A DNA stretch of 64,000 nt, from assembly GCF_000148645.1 (NCBI RefSeq), contig NC_014541.1, positions 1,488,001-1,552,000 of the forward strand. The letters run 5' to 3'. The notes beneath the pieces were generated by a model, which did not search any database, was not told where the DNA came from, and was given only the letters and a program-made list of their open reading frames with translations. Shown piece by piece: positions 18,109 through 27,864 of this stretch; position 1 is the stretch's first letter, and each line of letters starts with the position of its first letter. This stretch comes from Ferrimonas balearica DSM 9799. Its GTDB lineage: Bacteria > Pseudomonadota > Gammaproteobacteria > Enterobacterales > Shewanellaceae. Position numbers and translations under genes: made by a program.

Positions 18109-19087
18109 CCTGGATCTTTCCAAAAATCAGGCCCGCAAGGGCGGCCAATACGAACAGGGTAACCGACAGTTGCCAACCGCGTTGCAATGCGCTGGACAGG
18201 CCAAAGTCGTTCACCCCCATATAGAGTTGAATCGGTAAGGCTATCCCAAGCAGGGCATCGCCGTGAAGCGCTTTGTCCTCGCCGCTGCTGCGACTGATCT
18301 GGCGGGCAAAAACAAACACCAACAGGGTTTGCCCAAGGGCGAACAGCGGCAGCAGACTTTGCTGGCCAGCCAGCAGCAGCATAAACACCATCGCCAGGGC
18401 GCAGCCCCCCACCTGGGCCAGCAGCCGGTCCCGAAGCACGGCCATAAAGGCGCCCCGTTCGGTTTGGGTAGCAGCCAGGATCACCGGCACCATGCAGAAG
18501 GTGGCGGAGATCATGTCGACGATCATCAGAAACGCCAGCCCACCCCCAAGCAGAACCACAAAACGCAGTCGTGCGGCGTAGTCCGGACGCTGGTGCTTAG
18601 CGGGTGCAGAGACCGGGGCCGGGGAGGGCGGGAACCACCAGGCAAAGGTTTTCATCACCACCATGGTAATCAGCAGTGACAGCACGATGTCGTGCAGGCG
18701 GTCCGGCATGGTGGCGGGCAGGTTCTGGGCAAACACCACCATCATGATCCAGTTGAACACCGGCAGCACCAGCGCATTGCGTGCCATGGGGGTGGTCGCC
18801 CGGGCGTGCAGCTGGTCGAACACCATCAGGCTGATGGCCCACACCACGTAGGGGTGGTTGGCAAACAGCTCGACAGTGATGACCGCTGCCGTCGCCCAGA
18901 TCAGAACCGGGCGGAACATCCGGGCCAGCCCACGCCAGGAGTAGTCCCGCGCCTTGGTCACCGACAGGATGGGGAACAGCGCCAGGTAGACCGGTGAGCC
19001 CAGATTCAGCAGGTGGCCCAGCAGCATGCACAGCGACACGGTGCCGGTGATGCGGCCCACTTCGTTCCAGTCGGTGGCGGTATTCAT
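18080..19087 (-). CDS. DUF2955 (FUSC-like) inner membrane transporter component
   Basis: A 335-residue membrane protein with two hydrophobic blocks of about four to six helices each, separated by a Pro-rich cytoplasmic stretch around residues 165-185 (FPPSPAPVSAPAK). This layout matches DUF2955/FUSC-like partners of HlyD-type adaptors (aromatic acid or drug export). The ATG at 19087 is chosen because GAGG lies 7 bases upstream. It starts 7 bases after the HlyD gene. Confidence 0.82.
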   Translation of the reverse strand: MNTATDWNEVGRITGTVSLCMLLGHLLNLGSPVYLALFPILSVTKARDYSWRGLARMFRPVLIWATAAVITVELFANHPYVVWAISLMVFDQLHARATTPMARNALVLPVFNWIMMVVFAQNLPATMPDRLHDIVLSLLITMVVMKTFAWWFPPSPAPVSAPAKHQRPDYAARLRFVVLLGGGLAFLMIVDMISATFCMVPVILAATQTERGAFMAVLRDRLLAQVGGCALAMVFMLLLAGQQSLLPLFALGQTLLVFVFARQISRSSGEDKALHGDALLGIALPIQLYMGVNDFGLSSALQRGWQLSVTLFVLAALAGLIFGKIQDESVHHHHS

Positions 19088-19094
19088 GGGCACC

Positions 19095-20144
19095 TCAGTA
19101 CAGGTAGCGCAGTTGGGCAATCACCTGCATCCACAGCTTGCTGACGCTGCCCCACAGGGTATTCGGGCGGTAAACCATGATGCTGGCACGGGCGCCGGAG
19201 ATCAGGGCCGGGTCGAGGCCGGGCACTTCAATGCGGGTGCGGATCTTCTGCTGTTCACGGATCCAACGGTTGTCGTTGGTGACACTAGCCAGCTCGCCAT
19301 TGGCGCTGGAAGCGTCGTAGACCGCCTGTTCTCGGTTGGCGATCTGGCCCTGAAACAGCTGGCCGGGCAGGGCATCAAACGCCACCCAGACCGGAGTGCC
19401 GGTACCCAGATGGGCGATCCCTTTCTCGTTGAAGTCGGCGCTGATCCAGCTGTTGCCATCGCTGACCAGAAACAGCGCCGGGCTGCCGGCGTTCAGGTAA
19501 CTGCCACTTTGCAGCTGCAGGTTGGTGACGATGCCATCCACCGGCGCCACCATGCGGGTGCGGGCCAGATCGAGCCGGGCCTGGGCCAGTTTGGCTTCGG
19601 CCAGTTCCACTGCGGCGTCGCCATCCCGATCGGACAGCTGCACCTTGAGCCGGGCGATCTCCGCCTCGGCCGCAGTCACCGCAGCGTCGGCCACGGTGGC
19701 GGCGTTCTGGCTGTCATCCAGCGCTTCCTGGGTGATCAGCCCCTGGCTGACCAGCTTGCTGTTGCGGGTCAGTTTCAGTTTGGCGTTGGCGGCGGTTTGC
19801 TGTTTTTGCACCAGGGTGGCTTTGGCGACGTTCAGCTCCTGCTCCCGGGCCTCATGGTTCTGGTGCGCCTGGGCCAGGTCGGCTTTGGCCTGTTCCAGCG
19901 CCAGTTGGTAGTCACTGTCATCCAGGCTCAGCAGCGCATCACCCCGTTTGACGTGCTGGCCATTTTTGACCGCGACGGCCAGCACGTTGCCAGACACCTC
20001 CGGGGCGATGCGCGCCACGGTGCGGTGCAGTTGGGCCTGGGTGGTGAACGGTGCCTGGGTATCACTGCCCACCAGAAAGGCGGCAAAGGCCAGAGTGGTG
20101 CCGAGCACCAGATAGAGGCCCCATTGATAGTGCTTATTACCCAT
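19095..20144 (-). CDS. HlyD/EmrA-type membrane fusion protein
   Basis: A 349-residue periplasmic adaptor anchored by one N-terminal helix (about residues 8-26). Features in order: a lipoyl-like half (RIAPEVSGNVLAVAVKNGQ), a long alpha-helical hairpin rich in Ala, Gln and Glu (about 85-200), the second lipoyl half (RMVAPVDGIVTNLQL) and a beta-barrel domain. It is the first gene of the operon. With the DUF2955 protein it would form an efflux assembly. Confidence 0.9.
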   Translation of the reverse strand: MGNKHYQWGLYLVLGTTLAFAAFLVGSDTQAPFTTQAQLHRTVARIAPEVSGNVLAVAVKNGQHVKRGDALLSLDDSDYQLALEQAKADLAQAHQNHEAREQELNVAKATLVQKQQTAANAKLKLTRNSKLVSQGLITQEALDDSQNAATVADAAVTAAEAEIARLKVQLSDRDGDAAVELAEAKLAQARLDLARTRMVAPVDGIVTNLQLQSGSYLNAGSPALFLVSDGNSWISADFNEKGIAHLGTGTPVWVAFDALPGQLFQGQIANREQAVYDASSANGELASVTNDNRWIREQQKIRTRIEVPGLDPALISGARASIMVYRPNTLWGSVSKLWMQVIAQLRYLY

Positions 20145-20178
20145 TTTGTTTCACCTGCAACATGATCGGAAGGTGGGC

Positions 20179-20208
20179 AGTATAGCGCCTGATGTGTCAT
20201 ATGCAACA
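20179..20208 (-). promoter_or_regulatory. Predicted promoter and MarR-type operator of the HlyD operon
   Basis: On the minus strand, a -35-like TTGCAT (20206-20201) is followed, 16 bases later, by -10 TATACT (20184-20179). An imperfect palindrome TGT-gt-CATATG-ca-ACA (20193-20208) overlaps the -35 box, where a MarR repressor would block RNA polymerase. Confidence 0.5.
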
Positions 20209-20458
20209 AAAATGTATGGCAGACGGGGGAGTGTCCGAGACACGAAGGGGTCGGTGGCGCATTACATGCCCTGGTGGAAGGAGCGGAAACTTGGTTATTC
20301 AGGTGCTGAAAACGTAAGCAATGTGATGCTGGAGTTAGGGGGCGCTGGTCAGTTTGTGCTCAGTTTGTGGCAATCAGCAGATCGGCCTCGACAGCGTCAT
20401 TTTGGCCTCGTACTGTCGCGCCCGATAACCATAAACACCCAAAAACAGGTTGATTCCC
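20209..20458. other. Non-coding region between the HlyD operon promoter and cpdB
   Basis: No gene is supported here. It presumably holds the cpdB promoter. I see no clear palindrome or terminator. Confidence 0.35.
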
Positions 20459-22513
20459 ATGATGCGTACGTCTCTCGCACCTACCGCTGTTGCGCTCTCG
20501 CTGACTGCCATTCTGGCGGGCTGCGGCAGCTCCAACAAAAGCCCTGCTCCTGCCGAAGCGACCCTGGAACTGCGTCTGATGCAGACTTCCGACATCCACT
20601 CCTATGTGGTGGGGTTCGATTACTACAAGAACGAAGAGGACGCCAGCTACGGCCTGGCCCGCACCGCGATGCTGATTAACGAAGCGCGCGGCGAAGCGCT
20701 TAACACCATGCTGTTTGATAATGGTGACCTGATCCAGGGCAATCCGCTGGCGGATTACGTGCATAAGGAGCACCAGGACAACGGCTACCTGGACCAGCAG
20801 GCCCACCCGGTTTACAAGGCGATGAACCATCTGAAATACGATGCCGCCAACCTGGGTAACCACGAGTTTAACTACGGCCTGGAGTACCTGGCAGATACCG
20901 TGGGTACGGCGGAGTTTCCCTATGTGAACGCTAACGTGTTCTGCCCGGCTAACAGCACCGAAGTGGTATGCCAGGATAAGCAACCGTTAAACCAGGACGG
21001 GAGCATCAACTGGGAGGACAACTTCTTCACTCCCTACGTGATGCTGGAGCGAACTTTCACCGATCTGGACGGTGAGCAGCACGAACTGACCGTCGGCGTA
21101 TTGGGCCTGACTCCGCCGCAAATCATGCAGTGGGATAAGCGCTTTCTGGAGGGTCGCGTTGAGGTGGCCGATATGGTGGACGCGGCTGAGCACTACGTGC
21201 CCATGATGCGCGCCGAAGGCGCTGACGTGGTCGTGGTGATCGCCCACTCTGGCATCAACGCGGATGACCGTCAGGCGATGATGGAAAACGCGGCCTACTA
21301 CCTGGCTGGTGTCGAGGGTGTGGATGCGCTGCTGCTCGGTCACTCCCACAGTGTCTTCCCGGGAGATGCCCGTTTCGACGGCATTGATGGCATCGATAAC
21401 GAAAAGGGCCTGGTCAAAGGCACCGCCACCGTGATGCCGGGCTTCTGGGGTAACCATCTGGGTATCGTTGACCTGACTCTGGAGCGCCGTAATGGCGAGT
21501 GGCAGGTGGCTGACAATCAGGGCATCGTTCGTCAGATCGACAGTGACAGCCCGGAAGATCAGGAGATCGTTGATCTGGTGAGTGCGGACCATGACGCCAC
21601 CAACGAATACCTGGACGAAACCATTGGTCAGCTGGCGCAAGAGGTGCACTCTTTCTTTGCCTTGATTCAGGATGACTCCTCCATTGAGCTGGTGACCGAG
21701 GCGCAGCTGTGGCACGGCCTGAAACTGCAGGAGGATGGCACCCTTGAAGCCGATTTGCCGATGCTCTCTGTGGCAGCACCGTTCAAGGGCGGCCGTGGGG
21801 GTCCAAACGACTTTACCTACATCCCGGCGGGCGACATCTCCCTGCGTAACGTCTCTGACCTGTACATCTTCCCCAATACCCTGCAGGTGGTTGAGCTGTC
21901 CGGTGCGGACGTCAAAGAGTGGCTGGAGATGTCGGCGGGCCAGTTCAACACCATCAGCCTGACCGAAAACGGGGATCAGGCGCTGGTAGCGACCACTTTC
22001 CCCACCTACAACTTCGATGTGATTGACGGTGTCGAGTACCAGATTGATGTGACTCAGCCGCCCCGTTACGACAAGGACGGCAATCTGGTAAACCCGGAGG
22101 CGGAGCGCATTGTTGACCTGCGTCTGGCCGGTGAGTCGGTACAGGATTGGGATCCCAACCAACGCTTCCTGGTGGTGACCAACAACTACCGTGCCTCTGG
22201 TGGCGGTCACTTCCCGGGCATCTGTGTGGAAGGCCTGTGCGGTGATGCCATCGTCTGGGAAGACCCGGAAGAGACCCGTAACATCATCTCCGCTTACCTG
22301 GCTGAGATCTCTGCTGAGGCCGGTGAAGGCGGCATCATTCCGCCGCGTAACGACAACTGGTCACTGAAGCCGTTCGCGGCGGCCGGGGATGTGGTGTTTA
22401 CCTCGGCCAATACCGACGCTGCCAAGGCCGCAGCCGAGGCATCTGAGGTGATTGAGTACCTCGGTGACGGTGAAGGTGGCTACGGTAACTACCGTCTGAA
22501 CTTCAGCCAGTAA
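20459..22513 (+). CDS. cpdB: 2',3'-cyclic-nucleotide 2'-phosphodiesterase/3'-nucleotidase, lipoprotein form
   Basis: A 684-residue exported phosphoesterase. The metallophosphatase domain includes LMQTSDIHSY, DNGDLIQG, LGNHEFNYG and a GHSHSVFPG loop. The C-terminal 5'-nucleotidase domain carries YIFPNTLQVVELSG and TYNFDVIDGVEYQIDVTQPPRY, closely matching the CpdB subfamily. Unlike the soluble periplasmic E. coli enzyme, the N-terminus has a lipobox (ILAGC) followed by GSSNKS, so it is probably an outer membrane-anchored lipoprotein. The ATG at 20459 has AGG about 10 bases upstream; a second ATG follows directly. Confidence 0.92.
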   Translation: MMRTSLAPTAVALSLTAILAGCGSSNKSPAPAEATLELRLMQTSDIHSYVVGFDYYKNEEDASYGLARTAMLINEARGEALNTMLFDNGDLIQGNPLADYVHKEHQDNGYLDQQAHPVYKAMNHLKYDAANLGNHEFNYGLEYLADTVGTAEFPYVNANVFCPANSTEVVCQDKQPLNQDGSINWEDNFFTPYVMLERTFTDLDGEQHELTVGVLGLTPPQIMQWDKRFLEGRVEVADMVDAAEHYVPMMRAEGADVVVVIAHSGINADDRQAMMENAAYYLAGVEGVDALLLGHSHSVFPGDARFDGIDGIDNEKGLVKGTATVMPGFWGNHLGIVDLTLERRNGEWQVADNQGIVRQIDSDSPEDQEIVDLVSADHDATNEYLDETIGQLAQEVHSFFALIQDDSSIELVTEAQLWHGLKLQEDGTLEADLPMLSVAAPFKGGRGGPNDFTYIPAGDISLRNVSDLYIFPNTLQVVELSGADVKEWLEMSAGQFNTISLTENGDQALVATTFPTYNFDVIDGVEYQIDVTQPPRYDKDGNLVNPEAERIVDLRLAGESVQDWDPNQRFLVVTNNYRASGGGHFPGICVEGLCGDAIVWEDPEETRNIISAYLAEISAEAGEGGIIPPRNDNWSLKPFAAAGDVVFTSANTDAAKAAAEASEVIEYLGDGEGGYGNYRLNFSQ

Positions 22514-22526
22514 GACTGCAAAACTG

Positions 22527-22553
22527 AAAAGCCCCCTTCGTGGGGGCTTTTTT
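22527..22553. terminator. Bidirectional terminator between cpdB and yhhN
   Basis: AAAAGCCCCC pairs with GGGGGCTTTT around TTCGT, with a T run following. Confidence 0.9.
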
Positions 22554-22565
22554 GTTGGCGTCCCG

Positions 22566-23216
22566 TCAGCCTCGGGCCGGTGGGCCAAACAGCAGCCACA
22601 GTGCCGCAAAGTAGGTCAGGAAGATGGCGGGCAGGCCCGCGGCGCTGGGCCAGATAAAGGTGTCGATGGCGATCAGCGAATCGGAGATCAGGAACAGAAA
22701 CGCCCCCACCACCGGACGCCAGTGCTGTGCCGACCAGCAGCACCCCATCACCATAAAGGTCAGCAGACCGGAGTAGAGCGCAATGGCTGCGCGCAGGTCG
22801 CCCTGTGGCGTGTCTGCCAGAAACGGGGTGATGAGGTACAGAAACACCAGAGTGCCGATGGGCAGCCCCCAGGCCAGGTGGGCGTAGGGCCCTTTGGGGC
22901 GCCGCCAGAACAGCAGTATCAGCGCACTCTGGGTCACCCCAAACGCCATCAGTCCCGGCAGCAGGTGGCTGTCGTGGCCGCGGTCGAGGATGGTGTCACC
23001 AAAGGCGGCAAAGCAGAGTGCCATCACCAGCAGCGCGCGTTCCCGTCCCTGCAGCGTCAGGTAGCTGAACAGCGCCAGGCTGAGGGCCGGAATCGATTTG
23101 AGCAGGTCGCTGGCCGGGTAGGGGCGCAGCGACTCGGTCAGGGTGTAGGCCAGGGCGCAGCCCCAGAAGATCAGGGCCAGGCCGGCTGGGGCCGACGTCC
23201 GTGTCAGCGTATTCAT
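22566..23216 (-). CDS. YhhN/TMEM86 family membrane protein (lysoplasmalogenase-like)
   Basis: A 216-residue protein with about eight membrane helices. The conserved acidic motifs FGDTILD (about residue 73) and FLISDSLIAID (about residue 175) mark the YhhN/TMEM86 family, whose animal members hydrolyse lysoplasmalogen. The bacterial substrate is not settled. It starts 6 bases after the acyl-CoA ligase gene and is cotranscribed with it. Confidence 0.9.
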   Translation of the reverse strand: MNTLTRTSAPAGLALIFWGCALAYTLTESLRPYPASDLLKSIPALSLALFSYLTLQGRERALLVMALCFAAFGDTILDRGHDSHLLPGLMAFGVTQSALILLFWRRPKGPYAHLAWGLPIGTLVFLYLITPFLADTPQGDLRAAIALYSGLLTFMVMGCCWSAQHWRPVVGAFLFLISDSLIAIDTFIWPSAAGLPAIFLTYFAALWLLFGPPARG

Positions 23217-23222
23217 GGTGAT

Positions 23223-24794
23223 TTATTGGGCTCGCAGTTCTCGTCGCAGCACTTTGCCGACGGTGGATTTGGGCAGTTCATCCAGTCTGACAAATTTACG
23301 CGGCTGTTTGTAGCCGGTCAGGTTTTCCCGGCAGTGTGCCTTCAGGGCGGGCAGGTCCAGTTCGGCTTCGCTGACCAGGTAGGCCACCACCCGCTCACCA
23401 CTGCGCTCGTCAGCTTCGCCCACTACGGCGGCTTCGACAATGCCGGGGAACTGGGTCAGCACGTCCTCCACTTCGTTGGGGTAGACGTTGAAGCCGGACA
23501 CCAGAATCATGTCTTTCTTGCGGTCGACAATGCGGACAAAACCATCGTCCTGGATCCGGGCGATGTCGCCGGTTTTCAGCCAGCCATCGGCGTCCAGTAC
23601 CAGTGCGGTTTCTTCCGGCATCTGCCAGTAACCCTGCATCACCTGCGGGCCGCGCACGCACAGCTCGCCCTCTTCAGCCGGTTGGCCCTGCTCATCCACC
23701 ACCTTCACTTCGGTGTCGATCAGCGCGGGCCCGATGGTGCCCAACTGCTCGTTGCCGATGGGGTTGAGACACACCACGGGGGAGGTTTCGGACAGGCCGT
23801 AGCCTTCGGAGACAGTACAACCGGTGGTCTGCTGCCAGATCTCGGCTGCCGCGGAGGTCAGGGCGGTGCCGCCGGAGATGGTGAGCTTGAGGCCGGAGAA
23901 GTCCAGCTCGCGGAAGCTCTGCAGTCGGCACAGGCCGACAAACAGGGTGTTAAGGCCCGCCATGCCAGTGATGCGGAAGGGGCGGATCTGCTCAACAAAG
24001 GCGGGCAGGTCGCGGGGGTTGGGGATCAGCACATTGAGGCTGCCGCGGGCAAAGAAGGTGATGAGATTCACCGTAAAGGCGTAGATGTGGTAGAGCGGCA
24101 GCGGCACCACAAACACCTCTTCGCCCTCGCGACAGGTGTCGCCCAGCCGGGCCAGCACCTGGCGGGCGTTGCCCAGCAGGTTGGCGTGGCTGAGCATGGC
24201 GCCCTTGGCCACCCCGGTGGTGCCTCCGGTGTACTGCAATGCGGCCAGGTCGCTGCCCTGGCGGCTGACCGGTTTCAGCGGCAGGCTGGCGCCGTCGGTC
24301 AGTACCGTCATAAAGCTGATGGCGTGGTCGAAGTCCCCTGCCGCAGGCGTGCTCTGGTGGAAATCCAGCGCGGTGGTGGTGATAACGGTTTCAATGGCGG
24401 TTTCGTGCAGAATGCTGGCGGCGCGGGGGGCCAGATCACCCAGCAACACCAACGCTTTGGCGCCACTATCAGACCACTGATGCGCCATCTCCCGCGGGGT
24501 GTAGAGCGGGTTGGTGTTGACCAGCACCAGCCCGGCCCGCAGTGCGCCAAAGGCGGCGATGGGCAGCTGCAGCAGGTTGGGCAGGCACAACGCGATGCGG
24601 TCGCCGGGCTGCAGGTCGGTGTGGTGCTGCAGGTAGGCGGCGAAGGCACGGCTGTGCGCTTCAAGCTCAGTAAAACTGAGGGTGTAACCTAAGGCGCTAA
24701 AGGCAGGCTTATCGGCGTAGCGGGCGCAGGTGTCGGTGATCATGGACGCCAGATCCTGAGCGTCGGTCAACTTGACGGGGTGGTCGAAGGCCAT
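23223..24794 (-). CDS. AMP-dependent long-chain acyl-CoA ligase (FadD-like)
   Basis: A 523-residue adenylate-forming enzyme. The AMP-binding loop [16 protein letters not shown], the [11 protein letters not shown] motif, the WLKTGDIA motif with catalytic Asp, and the C-terminal [12 protein letters not shown] lysine motif are all intact. It is somewhat shorter than E. coli FadD. It would activate fatty acids with ATP and CoA. It is divergent from fhs and cotranscribed with yhhN. AGGA lies 7 bases before the ATG. Confidence 0.9.
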   Translation of the reverse strand: MAFDHPVKLTDAQDLASMITDTCARYADKPAFSALGYTLSFTELEAHSRAFAAYLQHHTDLQPGDRIALCLPNLLQLPIAAFGALRAGLVLVNTNPLYTPREMAHQWSDSGAKALVLLGDLAPRAASILHETAIETVITTTALDFHQSTPAAGDFDHAISFMTVLTDGASLPLKPVSRQGSDLAALQYTGGTTGVAKGAMLSHANLLGNARQVLARLGDTCREGEEVFVVPLPLYHIYAFTVNLITFFARGSLNVLIPNPRDLPAFVEQIRPFRITGMAGLNTLFVGLCRLQSFRELDFSGLKLTISGGTALTSAAAEIWQQTTGCTVSEGYGLSETSPVVCLNPIGNEQLGTIGPALIDTEVKVVDEQGQPAEEGELCVRGPQVMQGYWQMPEETALVLDADGWLKTGDIARIQDDGFVRIVDRKKDMILVSGFNVYPNEVEDVLTQFPGIVEAAVVGEADERSGERVVAYLVSEAELDLPALKAHCRENLTGYKQPRKFVRLDELPKSTVGKVLRRELRAQ

Positions 24795-24963
24795 GGAAAT
24801 CCTGTTATCAAAGGGCCGAAAACCTCAACATTAACCGGGCAACCGGCCCCAGGCAAAGCCCCCAAACAGGAAAAACCACTGCAATTTGGTGTGATCCCTG
24901 TTGCGAAAATGAAAAATGTTCGGATTCTTGCGCAGCATCCACTTTGGCCCAGCCCAATTAGGG

Positions 24964-24969
24964 TACAAT
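24964..24969 (+). promoter_or_regulatory. Predicted -10 element of fhs
   Basis: TACAAT sits about 45 bases before the fhs start codon, in an AT-rich context. No convincing -35 is seen at standard spacing. Confidence 0.4.
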
Positions 24970-25013
24970 TCGCGCGCTTTAAAAACCCTCTGACCCTCGG
25001 AATATCGATAACA

Positions 25014-26756
25014 ATGCAATCCGATCTGATCATTTCCCAGCAGGCCAAACTGCTGCCTATTGCCGACGTTGCTGAGCGTGCCGGGATCCTGGCTGACGAG
25101 CTGATCCCGCAAGGCGAAGCCAAGGCCAAGGTGAAGTTTTCCCTGCTGCAGCGCCTGGATAACGCTCCCCGCGGTAAGCTGGTGGTGGTGACTGCCATCA
25201 CCCCGACCCCGCTGGGCGAAGGCAAAACCGTGACCACCATCGGTCTGTCCCAGGGCCTGAAGGCCATTGGCCAGCAGGTGATGGCGTGCATCCGTCAGCC
25301 CTCCATGGGCCCCGTGTTTGGTGTGAAGGGCGGTGCCGCCGGTGGCGGTTACAGCCAGGTGGCACCGATGGAGGAGCTCAACCTGCACCTGACCGGCGAC
25401 ATCCACGCGGTGTCGGCGGCTCACAATCTGGCCGCTGCGGCCATTGATGCCCGGGTGTACCACGAGCAGCGTCACGGCGAGAAATTTGAAGCCAAAACCG
25501 GTCTGCCCAATCTCAACATCGACCCGGAGCGGGTGGTGTGGGACCGCGTGGTGGACATGAACGACCGCACCCTGCGTCGCGTCACCATCGGCCTGAATGC
25601 GCCGGGCTCCACCGCCAATGGCCTGGAGCGCGAAAGCGGTTTCGACATCACCGCCGCCTCCGAGCTGATGGCGATTCTGGCTCTGGCCAACGATCTGGCT
25701 GACCTGCGTGCCCGTCTGGGCAAAGTGGTGCTGGCCTACAGCCATGACGGCAAGCCGGTGACCGCCGAAGATATCCAGGTGGCCGGTGCCATGGCGGCGA
25801 TCCTGCGCGACGCCGCCCAGCCGACCCTGATGCAGACCCTGGAAGGGGTGCCGACCCTGGTGCATGCAGGCCCGTTTGCCAACATCGCCCACGGCAACTC
25901 CTCCATCATCGCTGACCGCATGGCCCTGCGCCTGGCGGACGTGGTGGTGACCGAAGGCGGCTTTGGCTCCGATATGGGCTTTGAGAAAGCCTGTAACATC
26001 AAGGCCCGTGCCGCAGGCAAGGGTCCGGACGCTGCCGTGGTGGTGGCCACCCTGCGTGGTCTCAAAGCCAACTCTGGCCAGTATGACCTGCGTCCGGGGC
26101 AGGCGTTGCCCCAGGCGATTTTCGAGCCGGATGCCGCGGCCCTGGAAGCCGGTTTTGCCAACCTGAAATGGCACATTGAGAACGTCCAGCGCTACGGCGT
26201 TCCGGCCGTGGTGGCACTGAACCGATTCCCGCAGGACACCGATGAAGAGCTGGCGTGGCTGAAAGGCCAGGTGGAAGCTCTGGGTGCCCGTGTGGCCATC
26301 TCCGAAGCCTTTGCCAAAGGTGGCGCCGGTGCCACCGAGCTGGCCCATCAGGTGATGGACGCGCTGGCGCAACCGGCGGACTTCCAGTTCCTGTATGAGG
26401 CGGAGCAATCCATCGAAGCCAAGCTGCTGACCATGGCGGAAGCCGGTTACGGCGGTAACGGCATCGAGTTGTCCGACAAGGCCCGTGCCGACATCGCCCG
26501 ACTCGAAGCGCTGGGCTTTGGCCACCTGCCGGTGTGCATGGCCAAAACCCCGCTCTCCATCAGCCATGACCCGGCCCTGAAAGGCGCTCCCAGTGACTTT
26601 GTGGTGCCGGTGCGCGGCCTGCGCCTGTGCGCCGGTGCGGGCTTTATCTACGTGCTGACCGGCAACGTGATGACCATGCCCGGCCTGCCGGAACGCCCCG
26701 GTTACCTGAACATCGATATCGATGCGAACGGCAACATCACCGGCCTGGACGAGTAA
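25014..26756 (+). CDS. fhs: Formate--tetrahydrofolate ligase
   Basis: A 580-residue enzyme that makes 10-formyltetrahydrofolate from formate, ATP and tetrahydrofolate. The ATP-binding loop [14 protein letters not shown] is at about residues 62-75. The signatures [23 protein letters not shown] and [14 protein letters not shown] are intact. The ATG at 25014 ([10 protein letters not shown]) matches the family N-terminus, so an upstream extension to 24780 is rejected. It gives the cell a route to use formate in one-carbon metabolism. Confidence 0.96.
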   Translation: MQSDLIISQQAKLLPIADVAERAGILADELIPQGEAKAKVKFSLLQRLDNAPRGKLVVVTAITPTPLGEGKTVTTIGLSQGLKAIGQQVMACIRQPSMGPVFGVKGGAAGGGYSQVAPMEELNLHLTGDIHAVSAAHNLAAAAIDARVYHEQRHGEKFEAKTGLPNLNIDPERVVWDRVVDMNDRTLRRVTIGLNAPGSTANGLERESGFDITAASELMAILALANDLADLRARLGKVVLAYSHDGKPVTAEDIQVAGAMAAILRDAAQPTLMQTLEGVPTLVHAGPFANIAHGNSSIIADRMALRLADVVVTEGGFGSDMGFEKACNIKARAAGKGPDAAVVVATLRGLKANSGQYDLRPGQALPQAIFEPDAAALEAGFANLKWHIENVQRYGVPAVVALNRFPQDTDEELAWLKGQVEALGARVAISEAFAKGGAGATELAHQVMDALAQPADFQFLYEAEQSIEAKLLTMAEAGYGGNGIELSDKARADIARLEALGFGHLPVCMAKTPLSISHDPALKGAPSDFVVPVRGLRLCAGAGFIYVLTGNVMTMPGLPERPGYLNIDIDANGNITGLDE

Positions 26757-26776
26757 TCCGGTACGGTACTGAAAAG

Positions 26777-26799
26777 GCGGCCCCAGTGGCCGCTTTTTT
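26777..26799 (+). terminator. Terminator after fhs
   Basis: GCGGCC pairs with GGCCGC around CCAGT, followed by six T residues. Confidence 0.85.
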
Positions 26800-26919
26800 G
26801 TGCCCGTAACAGAGCAGCTTGTTTGGGCGTGAAGCGGGGCACCTGACCCCCGGAATTCGTTGACGGCACAAAGTCGCTGACGACAAGATGGTGAGTGTCC
26901 AGGCAGAGGGAGCAACCGG

Positions 26920-27351
26920 ATGCACTATCACCATCGCCAACGTGGCACCGCCATGATGGCCATTCTTGCCCCCATACTGCTGTTTATTGCGGTGCAGATT
27001 GGGCGTGACCCCACTGCGGCCACCATCACCGTGTTTGGCCTGCTGGCCTTTGTCGCGGTGTGGTTTAACAGCCTGACGGTGCGGGTGGATAACGATGCGG
27101 TGCGCTGGCACTTTGGCCCCGGATTCTGGCGTAAGTCGGTGCCCCTGGCTGAAATTGAGCAGGCCGAGCCGATTCGCACCCGCTGGTACTGGGGATTGGG
27201 CATTCGAATGACGCCGCAGGGCTGGCTCTACAACGTTTCCGGGCTGGATGGGGTGCGCCTGCAGTTGCGTGGGGGCGAGTCCATTATTCTGGGCAGCGAC
27301 GAGCCGGAGGCCTTGCGTCAGGCCATTGAAAGCGCCCGTCAGCGGGCCTGA
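26920..27351 (+). CDS. Small membrane protein with PH-like C-terminal half
   Basis: A 143-residue protein with two closely spaced hydrophobic helices (about residues 12-48). A beta-rich domain follows, with WHFGPGFWRKSVPLAEIEQAEP and WYWGLGIRMTPQGWLYNVSG, resembling bacterial PH-like membrane proteins. Function is unknown. GAGGGAG lies about 8 bases before the ATG. It stands alone. Confidence 0.75.
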   Translation: MHYHHRQRGTAMMAILAPILLFIAVQIGRDPTAATITVFGLLAFVAVWFNSLTVRVDNDAVRWHFGPGFWRKSVPLAEIEQAEPIRTRWYWGLGIRMTPQGWLYNVSGLDGVRLQLRGGESIILGSDEPEALRQAIESARQRA

Positions 27352-27371
27352 AATCCTCCTCTCTCGATTCT

Positions 27372-27716
27372 CTATCCGCTGCTGCAATGGGCGGGATGTT
27401 CACTGGTGTCCACCAGCGCGCCATGACGGTCGAGTACCGCCACCTCCAGCGTCCATTCCTCCGGCATAAAGCGCAGCAGCGCCAGCGGGCTGCCGTCCAG
27501 CCGCAGGATTTGCCACTGCATATAGCGGCTGTAATCGATTCGGGGCATGGCAATGTTGTCGGGTTGTACCAGGGCATATCGACTGATGTGCCTGTCGCCG
27601 CGGTTGTCCACGGTCAGGTTGAAGTGGTGGGGGCCGGCCTGGCAGGTGTAGTGATCCCCGGGCGCAAAGGGGAGGCTGTCCATAGCGGGTATCAGCGCCA
27701 ACATCATCCACAGCAT
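27372..27716 (-). CDS. Small secreted hypothetical protein
   Basis: A 114-residue protein with a short hydrophobic N-terminus (MLWMMLALIPAMDSLPFAPG), probably a signal peptide, and two Cys. The start is uncertain because no Shine-Dalgarno is visible. The family is unknown. It is convergent with the preceding gene and its coding status is only moderately sure. Confidence 0.5.
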   Translation of the reverse strand: MLWMMLALIPAMDSLPFAPGDHYTCQAGPHHFNLTVDNRGDRHISRYALVQPDNIAMPRIDYSRYMQWQILRLDGSPLALLRFMPEEWTLEVAVLDRHGALVDTSEHPAHCSSG

Positions 27717-27864
27717 GGCGGTTCATCGCTATCGGTTTGTCTCAGTCAGTTTAGTCGTTGCGGCGGAGCTGGCGTGGACGAATGATATGCGTTTTTGCTG
27801 ATCTGGCGCAGGGCAGGGTGGCGATGGAAGCCTAGACTGGAATCATTATGGTTGGAGAATCGGG

